From contig NC_045143.1 of NCBI RefSeq assembly GCF_008831285.2, forward strand, positions 9,683,503 through 9,747,502: a stretch of 64,000 nt of DNA. The letters are read 5' to 3'. The DNA comes from Nymphaea colorata. Lineage: Eukaryota > Streptophyta > Magnoliopsida > Nymphaeales > Nymphaeaceae. This document shows positions 21,772 to 32,388 of the stretch, one piece after another. The notes under the pieces were generated by a model, which was not told where the DNA came from, searched no databases, and saw only the letters and a list, made by a program, of their open reading frames with translations. Both the position numbers and the translations under genes were made by a program. Numbering within the stretch: position 1 is the stretch's first letter; the number at the start of each line of letters is the position of its first letter.

Positions 21772-23210
21772 ATCTCTCACTTGGGCCAAATATGTCTTTA
21801 TACATTCAGACATTACTCAAAACCTTAGGAGCTCATAATTGCTATCTTATTAAACGTCATTTTCACCAATCTCGTTCATGACCATATCAACTCCGAACCA
21901 AAGCGGCTTTCGCTATATTAAAATTAGCTAAACCTTCAATGATCACAAATGTTAACACAATCAATGACATAGATCTGATATGGATGTATAGCATGAGAAT
22001 TACATGTAATGTGATTACAACATATCTATTCTCAACTGGTCCAACTTTAAAACTTTATGGAGATAAAAAACATAAACATATAAACATAGAATGGAACCAA
22101 AGAACTTTAAACTTTATTCTGCAGAAAACTGAATATGTGTCCATACATAAGAGCAAACAAAATACAAACTCCCACTAAACCTGCACATCACCCAAGGATA
22201 ACACCCCCATACGAACAACATGTTCATGAAATACCTTATGTGTTAAACCCTTGGTAAGTAGATCCGCAATCATGGAGTTTGTCGCAATATGCTCTAGACA
22301 CCTGACCATTCTGTATCTTCTCTTTAACAGCCCGAAAACTTAATGTCAATGTGCTTCGACTTTGACAAACTGTGGCTGTTATTAGAGTACATGACTGCTG
22401 AATTATTGTCACACAATAACCTTAGTGGTCTTTCTATACTATACATAATGTGTAGTCCCGTGACAAAATTCCGCAATCACAAAACTTGATTGGATGCCTT
22501 ATAACATACTATGCTACTATTTTGACACCCAGCAAAGTCAGAATCTGAATACCCAATGATCTCCCACTGGTCTGACTTCATGTATGTGAGCATAAAACCT
22601 TTTGTTCTTTGTAAGTACCTCAAAACTCTTTTTGGCTGCTTTCCAATGATCCATACCAGGATCACTTAAGTATCTGCATAACATTCTACCGATAAATGCA
22701 ATATCCGGACGAGTACAAACCTGAGCAAACATAAGGCTAAGGCTTCCCAAAACAGACAAATATGGAATCCTTTCCATTTCCTTAGATTTGATTTCACTTT
22801 TAGGGTGCGTTTGATGCACAGGGAAGAATTTAACGTGGTAAATTTTCCTGGCAAATTTTACTGGAAAAAAAAACAGGATGAAATTTAACCCTCTTCCGAT
22901 TTGAGGTCCTGTTTGATGCACTGGAAGAATTTAACCTGTTAATTTTAACCTTGTTTGATGCACAATGAAGAATTTAACCTGGTAAATTTAACCACGTTTG
23001 ATGCACATGATAGATAATTTAAGATACTTTTTTCAGAAATGAAATAAGTTGTATGACAAACAATAAATAAAAAACATTCAACATAACATGGTGATGACTT
23101 AAATAACACGTTTTGGATATAAGTCACATAAACAGATACCATCAAAGTCGTTGCATATTGGAAGTTGAACGAGTATAGATTCACAAAAACATTCACCACA
23201 ACTGGTTGTC

Positions 23211-23425
23211 CCATCCAGTACATAAGTTTGACTACAACCTGTATGAAAGTTTAACGAGTACAGATCCAACAAAGTTTAAAACAAGAACCAAATAACATAT
23301 GTGTCCCATCCAGTACATAAGTTTAACAAGTACAGATCTAACAAAGTTTAAAACAAGAACCAAATAACATATGTGTCCCATCCAGTACATAAGTTTAACC
23401 AGTACAGATTCAACAAAGAAACCAA
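23211..23425. repeat. 72-bp tandem repeat inside the Harbinger-like element
   Basis: About three units start at CCCATCCAGTACATAAGTTT (near 23210, 23305 and 23377); the last two are spaced exactly 72 bp. The hydrophobic repeated ORF on the minus strand here comes from the repeat and is not a gene. Confidence 0.8.
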
Positions 23426-23555
23426 GTAGTAACAAAACAAGCAATCAAGAAAAGTGGAATGTGAGTCCGTCCATTTGTCTTCATCACTTCTTTCTCTTCC
23501 GTTGCGTTGACATCGACAATGTCCAATGGCCTACATAATTGCACACTGTATTTGT

Positions 23556-23706
23556 TGTGCAGATATTCATTCATGTGATATTGAGCTGCTTCAAAGTTAT
23601 GAAATGATCTGAATAGGGCTCCCTTGTAGCGATACACTAATGGTTGGCACTGCTCCCAACTGTTGTATATTCCTCGTGACCTACAAGCATGGTTAGCACA
23701 AAACAA
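23556..23706 (-). pseudogene. Captured RNase H1 N-terminal (viroplasmin-type) domain fragment
   Basis: The minus-strand frame encodes RGIYNSWEQCQPLVYRYKGA followed by FRSF and an AAQYHM stretch. This matches the RNase H1 N-terminal RNA/DNA-hybrid-binding domain pattern (GIY.SW..C...V..YKGA.F+SF). Just upstream on the minus strand TGCTTGTAG precedes GTCACGAGG, which looks like a 3' splice site, so this is probably a captured exon with part of its intron. No RNase H catalytic domain follows. The domain call is fairly sure; function inside the transposon is unlikely. Confidence 0.7.
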
Positions 23707-24510
23707 AGCAAGATTAGCATAGATTGAAGACTAAAATTTTTTCCGCACAGCATTTTTCAGATATTAATGACCTTCTGCTAATAACCACAAAACTATGGCA
23801 AAAGAAGTGAAGCATTAAAACCTCAACTTTGCCAGATTAAACTTAAAACCACAAGTCAAATTATAATAACCCCCACAAACAATGTAATGCGAGTTTCAGC
23901 AACTTCTAAAAAAAATACTCTGTAAGGAAGCAATGAACTGGGAACCACAACCGATATATACTAGTCAAAAAAACCTCAACTGAGATTAAAATCCTAAACT
24001 GTAAGAAGAAAAAAGCAACACATATAATTAAAAAAAAACGAGAAATAAGAAAGAAATAAAAGAACAAAGAAAGCAGACAATTTTGTACAAGATTCTGCAC
24101 CACAAGAAGCCAAGAATCCAAAGCCTAAGAATCTCCATTGATCAACATATAAGAAGCAGCAAATCAAAATAACCTCAAAACAAAGAAACGAGAGTTCAAA
24201 ACAGAGAAACCAGAACCTCATTAATAAGTCAGTAACAAATTGTTACTGTTAATTTTCAGTGGAACAGACGTAAAGATTGGAGCACATTCGTGGTTCCTCA
24301 AACTTTTTGGGCATAATCACTGGACAATTACAGTGGGTAACAAACGAACCCTAAATTTTACTTGCTGTGTCTGCTCATGCCCCACTTAAACATCTACATG
24401 TCTCTGTTCGATCGCGGGGCATAGCAAAGATTCAAACTTCTACCTTAAACATCTGAAGGCATAGTTCTGCCTCTAGAAGTTCCCCCAGTTGTAAACATCA
24501 ATCTTATAAA

Positions 24511-24690
24511 AAGGAAGAACAAAAGGGGATTTAAGACTCTGTCGAAAGGAAGAACCTTCTTCCCTGCGGGTGAAGAGCTATGCTCACATTAAAAAGGAAG
24601 AACAAAAGGGGATTTAAGACTCTATCGAAAGGAAGAACCTTCTTCCCTGCCGGTGAAGAGCTATGCTCACATTAAAAAGGAAGAGCAACA
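24511..24690. repeat. 83-bp tandem repeat
   Basis: Two full units plus a partial third start at AAGGAAGAACAAAAGGGGAT (24511, 24594, 24677); the first two are nearly identical. The unit includes AAGAACCTTCTTCCCTGC, a small palindrome. Noncoding. Confidence 0.85.
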
Positions 24691-26332
24691 TCCTTCTATG
24701 CTATTCTAAAATCACAAGAAAGGGGATTTGAGAAATACCAGAAGTTGAGAATACGACGGCAAAAGCAACAGCGATGGTGGATCGGAGGAGCGGCGACCGT
24801 GGGGTTGGCGGCTGCAGCCCTGTCTTCCCTGCCGGTGAGATGCCAAAAAAAAAAATTAGGGCAACAGAGAAATGGAGATAAGGACGACATCAGAGAGCAA
24901 GAGAGAAAGGGAGAAAGAGAGGAAGGGAGATGCCTCCGAACCTGCGAGCGAGAAGTTGTTTGTTGTGCTACAGAACTTAGGCCACCGATTAGGGCACTGA
25001 CGCGGGAGAAGATGAGAGCAGCAGAGAGCAAGAGAGAAAGGGGGAAAGATCACCGGCAGAGAAGCGGAGCGGCGACCGTCAGTGCGGCGACGGTGGGAGC
25101 GGGAGATGCAGGCCTACTCTTTGAGCGTACTCTTCGAGCTAGAGGAGGAGCTGCGGGTAGAGGGACGAAATGAGGGGGAAAGTCGAGCGAGGGGATGAGT
25201 CTCGAGCGCGGGGTGGAATTCCACCCGCCCGTACAGTTTTTTCCGAAAAATCGGAAATCACCCGGGCAATCAAACGTCCCCTTAGGGAACTGTTTGAGAC
25301 AAAACTTGTCTCCTTTAGCAACTGGAGCATTTCCTGGTTTACAACTTTTCATGCCATATCGGTGAAGCACCTTATTAATGTAGGCCTTTTGTGATAATCC
25401 AAAGAATACCCCGAAAACGATCTCGAAATATTTGGATCCCTAATACAAAAGATGCACAACCAAGATCCTTCATGTCAAACTTTGTTGACAAGAAAATTCT
25501 TAGTTTCATGCAATATGCCTACATCATTACTTGCTAGCAATATATCAACGACATATAAAACCAGAAAGATAAATTTGCCCCCATTGAACTTTTGGTATAC
25601 ACATTCATCAACCATATTAGTTTCGAAACCAAATGAAACTATAACTTGATGAAGTTTGTAATACCATTGACTGGAAAACTTGCTTTAGTCCATATATGGA
25701 TTTCCTTAGTGACACCTCTACTTAATTTTCTTGAGGTTGTTGAGTTTGTTCTTGAGTATGGAGATCGACATCATTGCCTTCTTTTGAATAGAGTGGACTC
25801 AGGTTTCTCTTCAAAGGCAATGTTCATAACCAGATCACCTCCCAAACTCAATATCCTCAAAGAAATGAGCGTTTCCCGTTTAAAAGAAAGACTTACTGGA
25901 TGGATTATAAAAACTTATAACCCCATAATGTTTGTTCATTTTCCCTTTATGCATTCAATGCAAACATTAAAGTCTGCAAAATCAAGGGACTCAAGAATTC
26001 CTTCTGACATAAGCCTTTATATTTTCTTTTCAGAGATATGTCATAAGCGTCAATGTCAAAACATAGTAGAATTCTCTTTGGCTAATTTTCTTTTAGTACT
26101 ACTAAATGTAACATGCAAAGTTTCTATGAAGCAACCGTATCAAGCAAATAAATGTTATCGCTACTAGACAAAGAACCAGTGACAATCAAATTTGAGTGCA
26201 GAAACAACTTAAATTTACTTCCTCCAAATGAACAATAATAACCAAATTTGTTCAGTAAGGAAATAACAACCAAATTCCGTCTAAAAGACGGTATTACATA
26301 AGTTTATATCAAATTCAAATAACAATCAGTCT

Positions 26333-27330
26333 TTAACAATAACTCAAAAAATCCGTTATGGCTTCAATCTTCGCCTTCATGTCATCGCCCTCATAGATGA
26401 ATCTTTCAGCATCAATTGACATCCGACAATTTAGGCAGCCCTGCATGGAAACACTTATGTGAGTAGTAGCAACCAAATCTACCCACAAGTGCCTTGGTAC
26501 TGAAATTAAATTAACCTCAGAACAAACCAAAGTAAGAATCGTACATTTCTTTTCACGCCATGCGTGATACTTAGTACAATCCTTTTTCATATGACCTTCA
26601 TCCTTGCAAAAGAAGCAGCTTGATTTGCCTTCCTTATGTTTCTTTTGTTTCTTGATGGATGCGTGATCAACTGCAACTTTCTTAATAACCTTTCTTTTCT
26701 TACTTTTAGGCGTAGTAGCCAAGTGAGCACTTTCTATCCTATCATGCTTCAATCTCTCATCTTCTTCCACACAGTGTGAAATGAGCTCATTAAGAGTTCA
26801 TTTATCCTTCTGACAGTTATAACTAACTTTAAACTGTCCAAACTGTGGTGGAAGAGAAAGAAGAACCATATGTACTATAAAGTCTTCAGGTAACCTCAGA
26901 CCTAGCGCTTGTAATTTTGAAGCAAGATGAGACATTTCCATAATGTGCTCCCGTATGTTCTCCTTACTTTTATACTTCAGCGTCACAAGTTTACTCAAAA
27001 GAGTGCTTGTTTCAGCCTTTTCATTTTTAGCAAAACGTTTTTCAATCTCTTCAAGAAACGCCTTGGTACTAGCCTTTTCAGTAATAGAGCCCCTAAAATT
27101 TTCTGAGATTGATCTCCTCATGATCATTAGACACATGCAGTTTGAGCGTTCCCACCGTTCAAAGTACCGCTTATCCTCATGGGAACTTTGATATGTTGGA
27201 TGAGGTGGGCACAACTCCCTAAATACAAGGTCTAGATCCATACAACCCAAAACAATCATGACTGTTTCTTTTCAGTCCTTAAAATTCGAACCACTTAACT
27301 CAGGAACAGTACTCAAATTTGCAGATGTCA
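26333..27330 (-). pseudogene. Copia B gag polyprotein start (UBN2-type gag, zinc knuckle, protease)
   Basis: On the minus strand a short start (ANLSTVPELSGSNFKD) is followed, after a frame break near 27280, by one long frame from 27259 to 26333. That frame has a single TGA at 26798-26800, probably from a Trp codon. It contains the UBN2/gag region (STLLSKLVTLKYKSKENIREH, LRLPEDFIVHMVLLSLPPQF), a zinc knuckle CFFCKDEGHMKKDC and the protease region WVDLVATTHIS. There the catalytic DSG has become DLV, so the protease would be dead. Gag is otherwise nearly open, in contrast to A. Confidence 0.86.
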
Positions 27331-28039
27331 TGGAAGCAGAACTCACTGTACAAAAAATAAACCAAAGCATGCTCACAATCAATACATGTACAGAGATGAA
27401 ATAACAAATATAAATGAATTTAAACACAATGGCCCAAAACCCATCACAAGGTACGAGTACAACGCTAATATCCAATCTTTGGATTGAAATATTAACTACA
27501 AGTGGTATTCTTGGTCAACAATGAATATAGATAATTAACTCTGTCAAACAACGAGCCTATCTTTGGATTGACTCGTTATTCACATGGAAACCTGAAAAAT
27601 TATCACATATTCATTGCCCTGTATACTTAAACCTGACCAAGCAACAATCCTCCTTTGGGTTGATCATTACCCGCATGGTTTAAGTATACTATCATCTAAT
27701 GTTCAAAACAGGCAAATTCGAACAACAGAGATCACTTTGGCGACATAAAGCACAAACGTACTCATCTTGAACAACAGACATGGCCAAAGTTCAAATCCAC
27801 ATTCCAAACATTCATATAAAGTACACTCACAAATTAACAACATGCAAAACATAATGCATAAACCAAATTACATACAAAATTTTCTCTACATTAAATCCAA
27901 AACCAAATGATTCAATGATGTGATACATACAAAATTGCCTTACATTGAATCCAAAACCAAATGATTCAATGATATGGGCCCAAAAGAGTCCAAAATTTTA
28001 TAAACCGATAGCATAATAGTGCTTAAGTGGGTCAAGAAC

Positions 28040-28440
28040 CACTCAATCGGCCTTAAAATTGCCCGTATAGTTCTTAAACCGCAACTAGAACACTCACATG
28101 CCCCTAAATAGGGCTGAACCGGTCTAAAAATTGGACGTACCGGTCAAAAATAGACTGTATTGGTCCCAAAACCCACTGAACCGGTTAAAAAATGGCTAAA
28201 ATCGGTTCCAAAACTGAATGAACCGGTCTGAAATGCCCTGAATCGGTCTGAAAATCAACTGAATCGGTCTGAAAGTCCACTGAACCGGTCTGAAAACAAC
28301 TGAACCATTCTGAAAAGGGTCCGAATCTGTTTAAAAGGTTCGAACCGGTTCTGAATCGAGTTGAATCGGTCTGTAACCGAATGAACCGGTTCGACTCTTT
28401 TCAGAACCGGTTTGACAAGGATGAACCGTTTCTCAAAAAG
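28040..28440 (-). repeat. ACCGGTCTGAAAA minisatellite in copia B leader
   Basis: At least twelve irregular units of about 20-30 bp built on (TGA)ACCGGTCTGAAAA (minus strand: TTTTCAGACCGGTTCA) fill the leader. They are more numerous than the related units in A (17085-17400). Units are degenerate, so expansion is not very recent. Confidence 0.75.
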
Positions 28441-28479
28441 TTAAACCGCATGACCCGACTCGGTCCAAAAAACTATAAT

Positions 28480-29285
28480 AGAGAGGCGCGGGCGGGCGGC
28501 AAAATGAATTTTTTTTTTTTTTAAATCTGATGGATCCGGATCGAGTCTGCAAGACCCGACCCGATCCGCCCGCCCGCTCGGCCGCGCGAGCGATCGCGGC
28601 CGTTGCCTCCACCGCTCGCATGCCGAACGGCAGGCGGGCGGCGAAGCTCCACCGGCAGGCCACCCAACACCGTGGGTGGCCGCCGGCGGGTGCCGCCAAC
28701 GTCGCCGGATGTCGGCCGCCGCGATGGCGGGCCGACGCCCGCCGGAAACCTGTCGAAACGTTCGGTTCACACTTGATTTCAAATCTGCCCCCTTTTTTTT
28801 TGTTTTGAATCCGGTTGAAAAACAGCAGCGACGGTAGCGTGAAGGCCACCGGCGACGTTGGGTGGGCGCCGGCTGGTCCAACGGGCCCGTCCGGTGACTG
28901 CAATGTTGCCGGCGGTCCCCCTTCACTGGCCGATACACCTCCCAGCCATCGTTCCTCATTGCCTACTCCTTCCTGTGCCCCTTTTCCCTTTTCTTCCTCT
29001 TGAGTGGCTGCGACAGACGCAGGGGAACCACCGACGGGCCGCTGGCGCGTCGCGCCAGGACGGCCGGCAGACGGCTGTTCACCTTCCGGCGACGGTTGCG
29101 TGGTCGTCCCTTCGCCATGCTTCCCTGTGTCTCAGGCGACTGCAGCGGAAGCCCGACGGCTTCCATTGCTCGCCCACGATATCTTTTTTTTTTTTGAAAC
29201 TCGCAGCCAAGAACAGGGAAGAACCGAACGAGAAGACACAAAAAAAAATCATCCAAAAGATCAACGATTCAACAATGAGCATAGT
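28480..29285 (-). other. Copia B GC-rich leader block
   Basis: This is the counterpart of 16400-17000 in A, with high GC, CGGCAGGCCACCCAAC-type words and poly-A/T runs (28509-28523, 29184-29195). Long open frames on both strands follow from composition and are not convincing genes. Confidence 0.6.
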
Positions 29286-29296
29286 CTCTGATACCA
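29286..29296 (-). promoter_or_regulatory. Primer binding site of copia B
   Basis: The minus strand reads TGGTATCAGAG, two bases from the 5' LTR, matching initiator Met-tRNA priming. Confidence 0.88.
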
Positions 29297-29298
29297 AA

Positions 29299-29612
29299 TG
29301 TTGGAATTTCTCCCCTTCATGCATATACAAAACCAAACGTATATACCCTAAAACCCTAGAAACCAACGTTTCAGGCAACCATTGCACGACCCCAGGGACC
29401 ACTACCATTTTATAATGAGGACAATTACGAATTCCGCCCATCAAAGATTCCGTAATTGCGTACTGGTATCTATACATTTCAAAATTACTCCATACCATCT
29501 AAAATGACGTAATATCCCAAAATGTAATCACTTAAGTGGATATTTACATTAAGACAGCCATAATGTCTGAAATTTTTAATTGACATATGTCCACCCACCA
29601 AATGATCTTATA
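29299..29612 (-). repeat. 5' LTR of copia B with a 160-bp internal deletion
   Basis: It aligns with the 475-bp 3' LTR, but a segment of about 160 bp is missing between ACCCTAAAAC and CCCTAGAAACC. The repeated AAACCCTA-like words at the junction suggest a microhomology deletion after insertion. The right end has GATCTTATA instead of GATCTTACA. Confidence 0.88.
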
Positions 29613-29794
29613 AGAAATCCCAACAATTATAACATAGTGTTGTGGCCATGTGTTCTCTCCCTCCTCTTACAAGTACAGTTCCACAACTTCGACCTCCATG
29701 TTGGCACAAACCGGCGTGACAACTTTCAACTCAAAGAATGTGGCCCGGTCTGTTCATTCGTGTTACCCGGTTCGCGTTCCAGAAAAGGTCAGCC

Positions 29795-29842
29795 GGTCAA
29801 ACGTTGAACAGGAATAAGAGGTCGTCTTCTCGCTTGTATAAA
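29795..29842 (+). promoter_or_regulatory. Decayed promoter of peptide copy 3
   Basis: TATAAA is kept at 29837-29842 and one W-box (GGTCAA reverse) at 29795-29800. The other two W-box positions of copy 2 have mutated (TTGACC to TTGGCA and to TTACCC). Copia A ends at 29625, about 210 bases upstream, removing the original distal promoter. Confidence 0.6.
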
Positions 29843-29987
29843 TCTGCAAAAAACTCAACCAGAAACGCCAACTTGATAACGAGACCTGGCACCTAATCTC
29901 CTTCCTCAACTCCTACCCTTCTTTCCAATTTCACAAACTCGAAGCTCTCAGTAGAGAGGGGGAGAGGGAGCAGCAAAGGTGAACAAC

Positions 29988-30098
29988 ATGGAAACAAGAA
30001 ACTGGTTGGTGTTCGAGTTGCTGCCCAAGCAACCGGTGACTCCATTTGGGCCTTCATGCAAAACCACCGTTTCCGGAGGAAGCAAGCGTCCCTGTTGA
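29988..30098 (+). pseudogene. Peptide precursor copy 3, signal peptide deleted
   Basis: Only the 3' half of the gene remains. Homology jumps from the leader (GGGAGCAGCA, 29975) straight to AAGGTGAACAACATGG, removing the rest of the leader and the whole signal peptide. The only in-frame Met starts METRNW, giving 36 codons to the normal stop. Two residues of the otherwise invariant tail are changed: SGPS to FGPS and PGG to SGG. Without a signal sequence and with altered core residues it should not yield a secreted ligand. Relaxed constraint fits pseudogene status. Confidence 0.85.
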
Positions 30099-30359
30099 GA
30101 CCATCAATCTTGAAATGGATCAGCCTCGGAGAAGCTAGCACAGATGAGGATTTGCCGCTGTCGTGAACAGGATGGATTCCCTGACTATGGGGAAGTCATT
30201 CTTTATTCTTTTATTCTTATTGTATCTGATCTCTTCATTCTTTCTTGTGAATATATAGTTATCACTTTCATGCCGAGAGCAAAGCATAGATTACAAACGT
30301 ATATTCTTTATAGTGCGGTCGTATTCCAGGGACTTTGAACGACAAATATACGATAAAAA

Positions 30360-30780
30360 ATATAAGTTGTCACTAACTCAGACAAAAGTAATTTTATACG
30401 TGACCTTAATAATAAATGTTTGTGTGTGTGTCCATAATAAATGTGAAAGGGAGATATAGAGAGAGGGTGAGTGATAAGCTCAAATCCTCGGCCGTCCGTC
30501 CGTGCATTCAGATTTCTCACACAATCATCTTAATGCATTTGTATCGGGTTACATGCATGAGAGATCCAGATAAATAAATACTTGGTGGAATCGGATATAA
30601 CGCTTATATATATATATATATATATATCTGAACGTTGTTAGGTCCCATACCATTATGTTGGAAACAAAATACAGATCGCTTCAATGAGGTAATTAAAATA
30701 AGCAAAAAAGAACGGTTCTGACAGCATCAACATTTTGATAGTAGAAAAGTTCACATTTTTTATAAATAGAACTTGAATCA
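30360..30780. repeat. Microsatellite-bearing repeat block, copy 2
   Basis: It is paralogous to 9121-9700 (TTTATACGTGACC, AATAAATGTTTG, GAGAGATCCA, a TA microsatellite at 30605-30627, then 'cataccattatgttgg' and 'catcaacattttgatagtag'). No gene. Confidence 0.7.
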
Positions 30781-30811
30781 AAGCACCTGACCTAATGGAC
30801 TGAGATCTACC

Positions 30812-30858
<47 letters not shown>

Positions 30859-31149
30859 GTAAAAACCAGACGATAAAAGACAAAATCCAAATGTGACCGG
30901 ATGGCAGGTGCCAACCTGCATGCTCCCAGACCAAGTCCAACTCGATAACCCTTTGAAAGGCAAAGCACCTGACCTAATGGACTGAGATCTACCAAGTACG
31001 ATATATATATATATATATATATATAGATAATATATATATAATTTTGTAAAAACCAGACGATAAAAGACAAAATCCAAATGTGACCGGATGGCAGGTGCCA
31101 ACCTGCATTCTCCCAGACCAAGTCCAACTCGATAACCCTTTGAAAGGCA
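30780..31149. repeat. 182-bp tandem duplication carrying TA microsatellites
   Basis: Two nearly identical units start at AAGCACCTGACCTAATGG (30781 and 30963). Each has a TA array (30818-30853 and 31001-31041), then AAAACCAGACGATAAAAGAC and CCAACCTGCAT. Near identity points to recent duplication. Repeated Ile-Tyr ORFs on the minus strand come from the microsatellites. Confidence 0.9.
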
Positions 31150-31624
31150 AATGGCCTCTAGTCTGTAATCTCAGCACCCACTCCCTGCTGGTCTAAATAT
31201 TCATTCCTTATTCAACAAAGGTTGTCGATCGGTTGGGCTTGACTTGGACTCGAACCCAATCGATTTTGGATTTGGTTTGGACAAAAGGTTGAGTTTTACC
31301 ATTTTTATCCCAGACACCAGTCTCGGACCCTGCCGGATTTGGTTTGTTCCAATTGTCCATGTCCGTTCTGGTCATCAGCGTCCACCTGGTGGAGCTCCGG
31401 TGGAAGGAGAAGGCACAGAGCAGGGGAAGAGAAAGAGAGGAGGAAAGAGGGAGAGTCTACGAACACAGACTTTTTCTCCTCTTGTTTCTCGGGGCTGTCC
31501 AATCAGGAAAGGTCGAACGGTTGAAAATGATGGAGTGCATTCCGGTCAGATCGACTGTTCTTATATACACACTAAAGCATGAACTCTCTGCCATTAGGAG
31601 GAATCAGTCCTCCGCTTAAATGCA

Positions 31625-31655
<31 letters not shown>

Positions 31656-32330
31656 GCTGTGCATGACTGTGCAATGGAAAGCATAAGACTTGGCGACATG
31701 CTATAAGAGGTGAGGGGATTTCTTTATCCAAACTTATGGGTATAAGCAGCCTTTACCTTTTCTTCTTTTAATTTAAAATGAAAAAAATAAAAAATAAATA
31801 AAAAAAGGTTCCATCCGATCATCCGGTAGGCGTGACATGTGAATTCCAGCAAGTCGACAGAAAATCGCGTATTTGAAATCCCCAAATCCGTGTTTCCAAC
31901 ATGGATGGAATAAAGGCAAAGAGTTTTGAGAAGAAAGGAATATATAGGTAACTTGATCTCCAAAGGCCGAGCAAGGTTGGGGTTAGGACTTAGGAGATAT
32001 GAAGAAGGGGACGAGGGCACAACACTCCTATACCTAACCTATCCCGATAAAGGGAATCACATAGTGAACCCTTTTCGCCTGAGACTTTCAATTTATAGAA
32101 TTTATAGATCTATGGCTGTTTTCTTTCGAGAATTGATCCCTCATTCAATTTCGACGACTTTGCCAATGCACCGAAAAGAAATTCCTGGCCTCCAATATGT
32201 CCAATATTCAATATATATGTAACAGTTTTTTAAAACACACATTAAGCAAATATAAAGACTATATACATTAATTGCGAGTCATTTCATCCTTATGATTAAT
32301 TTAAAAAGAAATTATATTTATTTGACATGC

Positions 32331-32388
<58 letters not shown>

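Larger units (their letters stand above)
22803..25281. mobile_element. 2.48-kb PIF/Harbinger-like element in copia B
   Basis: The left end GGGTGCGTTTGATGCAC and the right end read inward, GGGGACGTTTGATTGC, share GGG..(G/A)CGTTTGAT. TTA flanks both sides (22800-22802 and 25282-25284). The copia sequence cacttttaggg(a/c)actgtttgag, continuous in A, is split exactly here. Near the left end the motif GTTTGATGCAC with GAAGAATTTAACCTGGTAAA is repeated about four times (22809-22990). No transposase is visible. It carries a fragment of an RNase H1 N-terminal domain gene and GC-rich sequence near the right end (24740-25200). Confidence 0.82.
21800..26330 (-). pseudogene. Copia B pol remnant, split by a DNA transposon
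   Basis: On the minus strand, 26330-25860 holds the end of the protease and pre-integrase region (the zinc motif CIECIKGK keeps its cysteines). It then shows the same fused junction as A (an IKGK...YNPSSKS type join) replacing the integrase core. 25860-25285 holds a pol stretch in which about 480 bp of N-terminal RT present in A is deleted. 22800-22480 encodes late RT and RNase H pieces (VLRYLQRTKGFMLTY, SDSDFAGCQNSS). Several frame breaks. Confidence 0.82.
21297..29612 (-). mobile_element. Ty1/copia retrotransposon B, reverse orientation, nested in A
   Basis: B is the same family as A, inserted tail-first into A's 3' LTR with target duplication AGAAA. Its 3' LTR is 21297-21771 and its 5' LTR 29299-29612. 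The PPT (AAGTGAGAGAT on the minus strand) sits at 21772-21782 and the PBS at 29286-29296. It keeps gag but has lost the integrase core (as in A) and about 480 bp of reverse transcriptase. A PIF/Harbinger-like element sits in its pol (22803-25281). Confidence 0.87.
15892..29625 (+). mobile_element. Ty1/copia retrotransposon A with copia B nested in its 3' LTR
   Basis: The outer element is bounded by the 5-bp target duplication ATTAT at 15887-15891 and 29626-29630. Its 5' LTR is 15892-16351. Its 3' LTR starts at 20835, is cut at 21296 by element B (21297-29612), and its last bases TCCCAACA are found at 29618-29625. The family's PPT is degenerate (AAGTGCGAGAT before 20835). Coding parts lack most of gag and the integrase core, so it cannot move alone. 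Confidence 0.87.
29700..30350 (+). repeat. Duplication unit 3 (broken peptide copy 3 and flanks)
   Basis: 29715-29970 matches the copy 2 promoter and leader (for example CAACTTGATAACGAGACCTGG and GAAGCTCTCAGTAGAGAG). 29976-30345 matches the copy 2 gene 3' half and 3' flank including GTATTCCAGGGACTTT. It is closer to unit 2 than to unit 1. The sequence then continues into 30360-30600, paralogous to 9121-9340, so unit 3 is a shortened copy of the copy 2 to 9.5 kb interval. Confidence 0.8.

Noticed and set aside
23232-23444. Hydrophobic repeated minus-strand ORF that looked like a membrane protein
   Set aside because: It is three translated units of a 72-bp noncoding tandem repeat.
28433-29498. 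ORFs up to 185 residues in the copia B leader and LTR
   Set aside because: GC-rich untranslated leader crossing the LTR boundary; no domain.
30653-31177. Minus-strand ORFs rich in Ile-Tyr repeats
   Set aside because: They are translations of TA microsatellites inside a tandem duplication, with no gene features.
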